From NCBI GenBank assembly GCA_037367405.1, contig JAZKJV010009329.1:1-64000 (forward strand): DNA of 64,000 nucleotides, read 5' to 3'. The notes beneath the pieces are model-generated. The model did no database searches, had not been told where the DNA came from, and was given only the letters and a program-made list of their open reading frames with translations. This DNA comes from Ottelia alismoides (Eukaryota > Streptophyta > Magnoliopsida > Alismatales > Hydrocharitaceae). The translations under genes were made by a program, and so were the position numbers. Below, piece after piece: positions 55,721 to 64,000 of this stretch; within the stretch, counting starts at the first letter, position 1; each line of letters opens with the position of its first letter.

Positions 55721-57522
55721 GAGGAAGAAGCTGTACAAGGAGACCGATGTGGTTGGGAGGTAGGTTGGGTCTGATCTGATATTTCGTCAATGTCCTTGCT
55801 CTGTGTGAAATAGATGACCTCCACTTGCACTGTATGTTCTTTGGATGATTCTATGTATGGCTTCAGTAATTGTCCATTCACTGAGAAAGGTTGTGCATCA
55901 TCTTTGAGTTCTGCAATGTCCACACTTCCATTGGTATGCACATTGATGACAACATAGGGACCCGTCCATTTTGATTTCAGTTTCCCATGAAAGATCTTTA
56001 ATCGAGCATTAAACAACCAGACTTTCTGCCCAGGGACAAAGTTTTTATCTCGAATATGTCTATCATGCCATTTCTTGACCTTGTCCTTATAAATCACACT
56101 GTTGTCATATGCCCGGTTTCGGATTTCAATTAGCTCATTCAAATTTAGGTCTCGACATAATTTCCCAAGGTGACAACTCCAGTTCAACTTTTTGATTGCC
56201 CATTCAGATTTGTGAATCAGTTCAGCAGGAAGATGGCAAGGTTTGCCATAGATCATCCTAAAGGGTGAAGTGCCGAGTGGTGTTTTATAAGCTGTCCTAT
56301 AGGCCCAAAGAACTTGATCTAACAGTTTTGACCAATCCTTCCTATCTGGACGAACCAACTTTTGAAGTATACTCTTCACTTCTCGATTAGAAACTTCTGC
56401 CATGCCATTAGATTGTGGATGATAAGGATTGGCTATTCGATGTTCAAATTTGTACTCCTTAGCCAAAGATCTCATTTCCCTGTTTACAAAGTGGCTACCT
56501 CCATCAGAGATCAAAACTTTTGGTATCCCGAACCTTGCAATGATATTATCCTTGATAAACTTACAGACGGTTTTGCTGTCTGCGGTTCGGGTCGGAATAG
56601 CCTCTACCCATCTAGACAAATAATCAACCGCTAACAAGATGTACTCAAATCCATTGCTATTGGGAAAGGGACCCATAAAATCAATCCCCCATGCATCAAA
56701 AACATCACAGAAAATCATTGGTTGCATGGGCATTTCGTCTCTATATCCAACAGTCCCTCCCATCCTTTGACAAATCGGGCAAGACCGTACAAAATCATTA
56801 GCATCACGAAATAAGGTCTGCCAGTAAAATCCACATTGGAGTACCTTGTGTGCGGTTCTCTTTCCCGAATGGTGCCCTCCAGCCTCGAGAGTGTGACAAT
56901 GTGTGAGGACACTCTGGTATTCTTCCTGAGGAATACATCTTCTCCAGACACAATCCGGTCCTTCATAGAAAAGGAAAGGATCATCCCAATGGTATTTTCT
57001 TGAATCCGACTTTAGTTTTTCAATCATTTTCTTTGTCCAACCAGAGGGAACCTTCTTGGAGACAAGATAGTTCACGATGTTGGAATACCATGGGGTTGAA
57101 TCAATCGTGCAAACAGATTCGTCTGGAAAAGTCTCTTTAATAGGTCCAGTATCAGGATAATCATTTTTCTCAATTCGGGAAAGGTGATCAGCAACAACAT
57201 TCTTTATTCCAGGTTTATCTTTGATTTCCAAATTAAATTCCTGGATTAACAAAATCCACCTCAAAAGTCGTGCCTTGGCATCTTTCTTATCCATGAGGTA
57301 TCTAATTGCAGTATGATCCGTGAAAATTGTCACCTTGGAGCCCAATATATATGATCTGAATTTTTCAAGGGCCCAAACAACCGCGAGCATTTCCTTTTCA
57401 GTCACTGTGTAATTTTTCTGTGCAGGATCCAATACTTTGCTCGCGTAGTGAATCGCATAAGGGATTCCATCCCGTCTTTGTCCAAGCACAGCTCCGACCG
57501 CAAAATCCGATGCATCAGTCAT
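55714..57522 (-). CDS. F3 copy 2 RNase H-integrase segment
   Basis: Its 602 codons give the same protein as 43479-45287. The RNase H acidic residues (3, 44, 69, 112), the HHCC domain and the integrase triad D281, D340, E376 are intact. It is out of frame with the preceding RT through the same one-base loss as in copy 1. Confidence 0.9.
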   Translation of the reverse strand: MTDASDFAVGAVLGQRRDGIPYAIHYASKVLDPAQKNYTVTEKEMLAVVWALEKFRSYILGSKVTIFTDHTAIRYLMDKKDAKARLLRWILLIQEFNLEIKDKPGIKNVVADHLSRIEKNDYPDTGPIKETFPDESVCTIDSTPWYSNIVNYLVSKKVPSGWTKKMIEKLKSDSRKYHWDDPFLFYEGPDCVWRRCIPQEEYQSVLTHCHTLEAGGHHSGKRTAHKVLQCGFYWQTLFRDANDFVRSCPICQRMGGTVGYRDEMPMQPMIFCDVFDAWGIDFMGPFPNSNGFEYILLAVDYLSRWVEAIPTRTADSKTVCKFIKDNIIARFGIPKVLISDGGSHFVNREMRSLAKEYKFEHRIANPYHPQSNGMAEVSNREVKSILQKLVRPDRKDWSKLLDQVLWAYRTAYKTPLGTSPFRMIYGKPCHLPAELIHKSEWAIKKLNWSCHLGKLCRDLNLNELIEIRNRAYDNSVIYKDKVKKWHDRHIRDKNFVPGQKVWLFNARLKIFHGKLKSKWTGPYVVINVHTNGSVDIAELKDDAQPFSVNGQLLKPYIESSKEHTVQVEVIYFTQSKDIDEISDQTQPTSQPHRSPCTASSST

Positions 57523-59009
57523 GATCTCAAAGGGAAGAGACCAGTCAGGAGCTTGTAATATCGGCGATTCACAGATTTTCTTTTCAGGAGTTCGAAGGCC
57601 TCAAGACACTTGTGATTTACAACAAACTCGGTGTCTTTTCCTAAGAGCTCAGTCAGTGGGCGGGCGATCTTTGAAAAATCAGGGATAAACCTTCGATAAA
57701 ATCCAACATGCCCTAGAAAAGACCGCACTGACTTGACGTTGGTTGGTGGCTCAAGTTTCTTGATCACATCCACCTTGGCAGGGTCGACCTCCATTCCCTT
57801 TCTGGAGATGACATGCCCCAACACGATACCCTCAGTCACCATAAAGTGACTTTTCTCCCAAGAGAGTACCAAATTAACCTCCCTGCATCTTTTGAGGACT
57901 CGGTCCAAGTGCGCTAAACATGTATCAAATGAATCACCATGGACCGAGAAGTCATCCATGAAGACTTCCAGGAAATCACCCACCATTTCGGCAAATACGG
58001 CAATCATGCACCGCTGAAATGTGCCTGGGGCATTACAAAGCCCAAATGGCATGCGCTTGAAAGCGTAGGTACCGAAGGGACATGTAAATGTGGTTTTTTC
58101 CTGATCCTCGGGAGCAATAGCTACCTGATTGTAGCCAGAGTACCCATCAAGAAAACAGAAGAATGCTTTCCCTGCAAGTCTCTCCAAGATTTGATCAATA
58201 AATGGCAGTGGAAAGTAATCTTTCTTGGTCGCAGCATTCAGGCGCCTGTAATCGACACAGACACGCCACGACGTGGGTACTCGTGTCGCGATCTCAACCC
58301 CTTCCTCGTTGGTGACCATCTGGATTCCCGACTTCTTCGGGACGACATGAAGGGGGGCCACCCACTTGGAGTCAGAGATGGGGTATATGAAACCTGCTTT
58401 GCACCATTTCTCTATCTCTTTCTTAACCACTTCCCGAAGATTGGGGTTCAGTCTTCTTTGAAATTCGCGGGAAGGCCTTGCATTATCCTCAACATAAATT
58501 TGGTGCGAGCAGAGAGCAGGGTTGATTCCGACGAGATCTGACACAGTCCAACCGATGGCTTTTCGATTTCGCTCAAGGACTTCTAAAAGTTTAGATTCTT
58601 GATCCATGGTTAAAGATGAGCTGATGATCACAGGGAATTTATCTTTGGGTCCATTGAGAAATGCATACTTCAGGGTGGGAGGGAGAGGTTTCAGCTCTGG
58701 CAAATCTGCATCATCAATTAAATCTGGCTGAAGGTCTTTTAAGTCTGGCTCGGTGATTGTTGGTGGTTGATCATTCTGTGAGATGCTAGCCACTGGTCTT
58801 GAAGGAAGGTGAGTCGGATCGCAAATGTAGTGCGGTAATTCAGCCAAAGCCGCGTCCGACTCGTCATTGAATTTTTCAGAAGAGGGGGGGATGGACCAAT
58901 CCGAAAGGCGTTCTGTGTCATCAAGATTGTACAGGTGTTCAGATTTGTCAGGTAAAAGATCACACACTGTATGGCGCATTGTTGCTTCTTCTGATGCGAG
59001 GGTATCCAT
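57519..59009 (-). CDS. F3 copy 2 reverse transcriptase segment of pol
   Basis: Its 496 codons give the same protein as 45284-46774, with FMDD at residues 350-353 and the identical aberrant C-terminus after the frameshift near 57576-57586. Upstream it is open to the gag-pro TAA at 59118-59120. Confidence 0.9.
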   Translation of the reverse strand: MDTLASEEATMRHTVCDLLPDKSEHLYNLDDTERLSDWSIPPSSEKFNDESDAALAELPHYICDPTHLPSRPVASISQNDQPPTITEPDLKDLQPDLIDDADLPELKPLPPTLKYAFLNGPKDKFPVIISSSLTMDQESKLLEVLERNRKAIGWTVSDLVGINPALCSHQIYVEDNARPSREFQRRLNPNLREVVKKEIEKWCKAGFIYPISDSKWVAPLHVVPKKSGIQMVTNEEGVEIATRVPTSWRVCVDYRRLNAATKKDYFPLPFIDQILERLAGKAFFCFLDGYSGYNQVAIAPEDQEKTTFTCPFGTYAFKRMPFGLCNAPGTFQRCMIAVFAEMVGDFLEVFMDDFSVHGDSFDTCLAHLDRVLKRCREVNLVLSWEKSHFMVTEGIVLGHVISRKGMEVDPAKVDVIKKLEPPTNVKSVRSFLGHVGFYRRFIPDFSKIARPLTELLGKDTEFVVNHKCLEAFELLKRKSVNRRYYKLLTGLFPLRS

Positions 59010-59117
59010 GTGAAGATCTGGCAGTTGGTCCCAAGGTCCGGTAGTTCTAATCAGATTACACTCAGATGTTTCAGCCTCTTCAGTGGTAGATTCGGAATCG
59101 GGTCCTTGCCATTTTGT

Positions 59118-61910
59118 TTATCTCATTTCCAAATCCACTTCTCCATCTAGGGAGCGGAATTTCATCATTCCAGTGCCGTAATCGAATACAGCCTTGGCGG
59201 TTCGTAAGAATGGTCTTCCCAAAATGATTTGCGACTCTTTCCAATGGTTCGGGGTCTCCATGTCAAGGACGGTGAAGTCCACTTTGTATTCCGTACCCTC
59301 AACCATAATGATAACATTTTTCACTTCTCCCTTAGGTCTTTTAGTAGATTTGTCTGCAAATTGGAGTATAGATAGTGATTTCTGAAGAGGTCCTAACTCC
59401 AATCGATAATATAAGGCCAAGGGGAGAAGATTGATGGAAGAGCCATTGTCAAGAAGTGTCCGTGCGAATGTGATACCGCCAATGCGGCTTGCCACATAAT
59501 GAGCACCCAGATCTCTTTTCTTCCTTGGTAAATGCTGGTTTCTCACGCATTTGGTGGTGGCTACTGTCAGAACATGAGTCTCCACAAATTGGTTTGTTTT
59601 CTTTGTGCGGGTCCGGGTAGGAGTACATTTCATTTTCAGGTATTTCTGGAATGCAGGGTTACTGGCCACATATTGATCAAAGGGCACTTTTACGGTGATG
59701 TTTTGTTGACAAAATTTTTCCATCACGGGGTCGCTTTGGATAGTTTTCTTTTGTCTTCCCTTTTTAAGCGCATGGGGAAAAGGAATGGAAGCATTTGAGA
59801 CAGGAGAGAGATATCCAGAATTATAAATAAGAGCATCTTTATTGAATTTGGAGTTCTCATTACAATCAAAATGTTCTGGATCATCATCATGTTGCTGAAA
59901 TAATGACAAAGGTGTTTTCGCAGCAACTAGAGGTTCAAGGTCCTCTTTATTCTCCATAGATGCTTTTCCTTTCCTTCGGGCAGAAATCCTCGGGTGTCCT
60001 TCGTCTCCATCCTCAGAAGTATCCTCCGGTTGATCTTCTGAGTCAGCTTCCTTCGCCCGGTCAGGTACGACCACGGTCCTTCCGCTCCTGAGGGACATGG
60101 CATTGATATTGTTAAACGAAAGGGTCTCGTGTTCAGATGTGGAAAAGTCTGAGTAGTATACCTGATTGTTGTGTTGAGATGATTGAGGTTTGTTCAAGCT
60201 ATTGGGGTTAGCTTGAACTTGAGCTGGAATGGTTGTGACAGGTGCAGTCTGTTCTTCCTTCCAACGGGATAGACGATTAACATCTACCCGTAGGTCGTAC
60301 AGTTCACTCCGGAAGCTGCGAATTTCCTCCAGCATTTGTCTTTGGATATCAATCGAGTCTTCTGGAGGTTTGGATGATCGAGATGCTTGATTTGGAGCTT
60401 GATATTGCTGACGATGTTGTTGAGGCTGGGTCTGACGGTCTTGTGGCTGCTGCTGCCTTGAGAACTGATTGTGTTGTGGAGCGGCATTGTATGAGTTGGG
60501 TGGACGCTGATATTGCTGACGGTCCCCCAGATTACCCTGTCGGGTATTATCCTGTGTGTACCAAATGCCGTTTATCTCGAAAGTCAGAGGCGGGGCTTCT
60601 ACGACTGTCTCAGTTGGAGGGGGTGACTGCTGGGAAGGTTGGACGTAGGATTGGTCCTGAGTCCATGGTAACGGTTGCCCAGAGCCTGGCTGCTCTTGGA
60701 CATGATGTACATGATAAATTGGTACCGTAGGAGCAGTAGGCATCCCAAGCTTGGACACCTTCTCAGTGAGCTCCTCCATTTGTTTTGGAAATTGAGAGAG
60801 TCGGTTGTCGATGTCGTTCACTCTTTTATCCACAATTGTTAATTTGTCTGTGATGATGTTCATGTTGGGCAGCAAGTCCTCTGCTATTTCTGAGACCGTT
60901 TGTTTTCCTCCTTTGGCTTGATAGTTGTTCAGTGAATCAGTGTAAGATCTACTAGCAATTTGTGAACGGCTAGTCTCCGCCATTTGCTCCAGTATTTTCC
61001 AGACGGTATCAGCTCCTCGGGATGTGTAGTTTCCTCCACAGGCAGCGCTGACAAGACCCTGAGTCCCGTGGTTAAGGCCAGAATAGAGGGACTGGACCAG
61101 GATGTTATTATCTAGGTCATGACAGGGACATTTTTGCAGCAGATCTTTGAATCTATCCCATGCCTCACAAAGTGGTTCATTAGGCATTTGAGAGAAGCTA
61201 GTGATGCGAGTCCTCATTTGATTGGTTCGACTCAGAGGGTAAAATTTCTTCAAGAAGAGATTCTTGAACCTATCATAGGTGGTCACTGTCACTCCCAAAT
61301 TTTTCACCCAGTAATCCGCCTTACCCTTCAAGGCGAAGGGTAATGCAGTGAGACGGACATAATCTTGGCTGACTTGTGGGTGCCTCTGATTAGAACAGAT
61401 TAGCTCCAAATCACGCAAAAATTCATAAGGTTCTTCATCCGAATTTCCATGAAATTGTGGTAATTGATTTATGAAGTGTGGCTTCAGTTCATGGTGAACC
61501 TCAGGTTGAGGTGGCTGCAAGTAATTAATGACCCTATACTGCCCGGGATTATATGCAGCTTCCATTGGTGGTTCTCCTTCTGCATTCATTCTTTCCAATT
61601 GTTCCCTCATCAGATTTTGCTGCTGCTCAGATGCAGCCAGCCTTGCAAGGATCAGTTGCATCGGATCTTCATTTTGGTCATCTTCGGGATTGTTCCTCCT
61701 TGGAGCCATTTGAATGTTCTTCTTTTCACCTTCAGATTGTGAAAAATAGGCGTCAATAGTTTGAAGAGAATTATTTGATGAAAAGTCCAGGGGAAGGTGT
61801 CCCTGAACCCAAGGTGGTTCTGAGTAAGAGAGGTTCAGATCATTTGAAAAATTTGTGGTAGTCAGAAAGGGGTTCGCTGAGTTCGAACGGAAATTTCCAC
61901 AATTTTCCAT
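59118..61910 (-). CDS. F3 copy 2 gag-protease polyprotein
   Basis: An intact 930-codon ORF that differs from copy 1 at residue 185 (Val for Ile), with one silent or near-silent change noted near 60628. Capsid-like domain, EINGIWY motif, acidic stretch and DNGSS protease site are unchanged. It ends at the same in-frame TAA. Confidence 0.94.
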   Translation of the reverse strand: MENCGNFRSNSANPFLTTTNFSNDLNLSYSEPPWVQGHLPLDFSSNNSLQTIDAYFSQSEGEKKNIQMAPRRNNPEDDQNEDPMQLILARLAASEQQQNLMREQLERMNAEGEPPMEAAYNPGQYRVINYLQPPQPEVHHELKPHFINQLPQFHGNSDEEPYEFLRDLELICSNQRHPQVSQDYVRLTALPFALKGKADYWVKNLGVTVTTYDRFKNLFLKKFYPLSRTNQMRTRITSFSQMPNEPLCEAWDRFKDLLQKCPCHDLDNNILVQSLYSGLNHGTQGLVSAACGGNYTSRGADTVWKILEQMAETSRSQIASRSYTDSLNNYQAKGGKQTVSEIAEDLLPNMNIITDKLTIVDKRVNDIDNRLSQFPKQMEELTEKVSKLGMPTAPTVPIYHVHHVQEQPGSGQPLPWTQDQSYVQPSQQSPPPTETVVEAPPLTFEINGIWYTQDNTRQGNLGDRQQYQRPPNSYNAAPQHNQFSRQQQPQDRQTQPQQHRQQYQAPNQASRSSKPPEDSIDIQRQMLEEIRSFRSELYDLRVDVNRLSRWKEEQTAPVTTIPAQVQANPNSLNKPQSSQHNNQVYYSDFSTSEHETLSFNNINAMSLRSGRTVVVPDRAKEADSEDQPEDTSEDGDEGHPRISARRKGKASMENKEDLEPLVAAKTPLSLFQQHDDDPEHFDCNENSKFNKDALIYNSGYLSPVSNASIPFPHALKKGRQKKTIQSDPVMEKFCQQNITVKVPFDQYVASNPAFQKYLKMKCTPTRTRTKKTNQFVETHVLTVATTKCVRNQHLPRKKRDLGAHYVASRIGGITFARTLLDNGSSINLLPLALYYRLELGPLQKSLSILQFADKSTKRPKGEVKNVIIMVEGTEYKVDFTVLDMETPNHWKESQIILGRPFLRTAKAVFDYGTGMMKFRSLDGEVDLEMR

Positions 61911-63037
61911 TCTTGAAACTGAGAGATGTTGATCAAGTCAAACACAATACAAAGGTTGTTTCACCAACTCACACAATGAAGCCGCAAGAGTTCGGCTATT
62001 ATCTTTTCAATTTTAGTTGGTGATAAATTCAATCTTGCAAACCGTTTAGACGAGCTGTTTAGGTTTGGAGCTGGGCTCTATCCTAGTGTGCGTTACTCTC
62101 CTCGCTGCAAGATAAATCAAACAATGTCGGGGTTGCTCTCCCGCAAAAAAATCTTGATTTTATGGTTTATTTGAGATCAGATATATTTAGCAGTCCCGAT
62201 TTTAATGAGGTGATCACTGAGAAATTAGATGAGCACAAATACACGTCTACCGTCCAGTCCCAATTTCCTTTAAAGTTATGTTATAAAACAAGAGGGAGGA
62301 ATTCGAGAAAAGCCGATGCACGCGAAAAACTATGATGAATGCTCAGTTAGAAGACTTACAGTGAATCCTCGCAATCTTCATGTGGGATGCTAGACAGAAT
62401 TTAAAAATTATTCTAAATGAAATGCAAGTCGATGGAAAACCGCACCTAAGCAGAAAGTTCTATTAGCGGGAAGAATTGATTTAAATTTGGCTAAGTTTGA
62501 ACGATCTATGTGCGTCTCGATTAAAGTGAAGTGTGGCTTAAGATCCTACGAGCACAAGCAAAAATATGAATGCTCTGAGAGCCGTATGTGCAGGTCTATC
62601 CTATTCGCCACTCAAGTCGGGCCCCACCCTCGCCGGAGAGTGAAACAGGCTACGACACACCACAGAATAAAGTTTAGAGGTCTTTCTACACACGCGAGAG
62701 TCCAAACGGACACCGCTGTAAAATTGCAGAAATTAAAATTGCAGAAATTTAAAACCTAGACTCTACTCTCTCTCACGACTCGACTCGATCTTAAATTATT
62801 TGCGGTTTTTGGTGAAGTTGCGTCGGTTATTGAAAACCGTTCCACGTACAAGGTACCTCGCAAAAAAAATAAGAGAGAAAATGTAAGAGAGTGACTCAAA
62901 ATAATATGAAAAATAAATGCTGAAAATAAATTGCAGAAAAAAATGGAATTTACAATGAAAAATTCGGGGGTCAGACTACCCGAATGCGGAAAACCGAATA
63001 AAAAAAAATTTTTAGACAAAAATCTAAGCCGTTTGCC
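61911..63037 (-). other. F3 copy 2 leader
   Basis: The same as the copy 1 leader except for one extra A in an A run near 62937-62943. It contains the gag-proximal hairpin and the GGGAGAGCAACCCC motif. Confidence 0.62.
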
Positions 63038-63055
63038 TCCCCGGCAACGGCGCCA
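63038..63055 (-). other. F3 copy 2 primer binding site, tRNA-Asp
   Basis: The minus-strand TGGCGCCGTTGCCGGGGA lies two bases from LTR 3. It is identical to the PBS of copy 1. Confidence 0.93.
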
Positions 63056-63057
63056 TC

Positions 63058-64000
63058 TGACGAATCCAATAATGTCGCTAATAAGAAAGTGTATTTATCG
63101 TGTTGTGCGTTGTAGGCGGCAATCGGAAACGGTCAAGAAAATACCACAAATAATTTGTTCAATTTTGATCTCGTGGTTTTATGTTTATTTTACTTGGGCA
63201 AGTCCCAAGGTCGATCACAAGGAGGCAAAGGAACAACCTAGAATTAAGTCTATCAAAGTTCGAGTTCGGTTTTCGAGGCGGTCTTTTTTTGGAATTTTCA
63301 ATGCAATAGAGGATGCAAAATGCAAATTTGGCCTTATTTCAGGGACTAAAATGTAAATGTCAACCAAACAATGTCCGAAAATTATGAAACTTGGCCACAA
63401 TGTAAACTATAATGAAATGGATGCACTGTAATTTTTTTGGAATTTTTGGATGCAATATGAATTTTTTATGGATTTTTAAATACAAACAAATTAATTGTCA
63501 ATATTTAATTTTAATAAATATTAAACCTACTTATTTTCGAGAACTAAAATTATCTAAGATCTATCACTAGGTAATAGATCTTAGAAAAATCCTAGACCTC
63601 AAAAATGTGGGGTTCAATACCTATTAAAAATCAAACATTGAAATGCACAAAATGATTTTTACAGGGCAAATGATGCATGCAAATGCAATGATTTTTGAGC
63701 ACGGTGTTAATCAAATTAATCTCTACGATATGTGATTTTTGGGGAATTTTTAAATCAACGGTTAATTAACTACGAATTTCAGAGCAAGAAACGGGTAAAA
63801 TACACCAATTTTCACAAAACAATTATTCATTAAATAACCGTGAATCAGAAAAATACCCACAATATGTCAAACAGTAGAGAATTAATTAATGAACATCATG
63901 CTATTTTTAGATTAATTAAATAATGTAAAGAGAGGGTCCAAAATCACAGGGGAACACAGGGATACAAATGCAAATATTATAAATAAATATAAAGGCAGAG
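63058..64000 (-). repeat. F3 LTR 3, cut by window end
   Basis: The first 943 bases of a third LTR match LTR 2 with one difference and LTR 1 with three. The remainder, its promoter and the right-hand target duplication lie outside the window. Confidence 0.93.

Larger units (their letters stand above)
50822..64000 (-). mobile_element. F3 Athila-type element, copy 2 (runs off window)
   Basis: This is the second unit of the tandem array. It uses LTR 50822-54036 as its 3' LTR, an internal region 54037-63057 (also 9021 bp) and a 5' LTR starting at 63058 that continues past the window. Its internal region is nearly identical to copy 1. Differences noticed are a few single bases, such as Ile to Val at gag residue 185, and homopolymer length changes. 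Confidence 0.93.

Overview
This 64 kb window is plant nuclear DNA made almost entirely of nested LTR retrotransposons. I see no host gene, no rRNA or tRNA gene and no CRISPR array. The plant origin is inferred from Athila-type Ty3/gypsy polyproteins, primer sites complementary to plant tRNA-Asp, a decayed Ty1/copia element and LTRs over 3 kb with TATA and G-box motifs. The species cannot be named from the sequence. All Athila-type elements lie on the minus strand, so their 5' ends are at high coordinates; the copia remnant lies on the plus strand.

Layout. (1) Positions 1-35218 hold an old outer element, here called E1. Its 3' LTR is cut by the window start (1-1589) and its 5' LTR is 31406-35218. 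Between them lie a PPT, a long 3' noncoding region, decayed integrase, RT/RNase H, protease and gag, a leader and a PBS. Two insertions of a second family split E1. One is a solo LTR (5109-8222) inside integrase with a GTCTC target duplication. The other is a complete element C (13806-29816, about 16 kb) inside gag with an AGGGG target duplication. (2) Positions 35219-38580 are a heavily mutated Ty1/copia remnant on the plus strand, ending in a partial LTR. (3) Positions 38581-64000 are a young tandem array of a third family, F3: LTR, internal, LTR, internal, partial LTR. The two internal regions are both 9021 bp and nearly identical. Both carry the same TAA between gag-pro and pol and the same one-base frameshift between RT and RNase H.

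How the parts work. Each family encodes gag (capsid-like, no CCHC knuckle seen), a retropepsin, RT, RNase H and a D,D35E integrase. None has a recognisable env ORF. The space between integrase and the 3' LTR instead holds conserved noncoding sequence, shared by three otherwise diverged families. It includes an array of four or five modules in which a hairpin runs directly into a copy of the polypurine tract. The lower stem is fixed and the upper stem changes by compensating substitutions. This array is the most unusual signal in the window. Conserved leader hairpins, LTR palindromes and an 11-copy CACGTG cluster in the F3 LTR are further candidate cis elements.

Relative ages from nesting and LTR divergence: the copia remnant is oldest, then E1, then C and the solo LTR (inside E1). 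F3 is the youngest (about 15 substitutions between its first two LTRs by eye).
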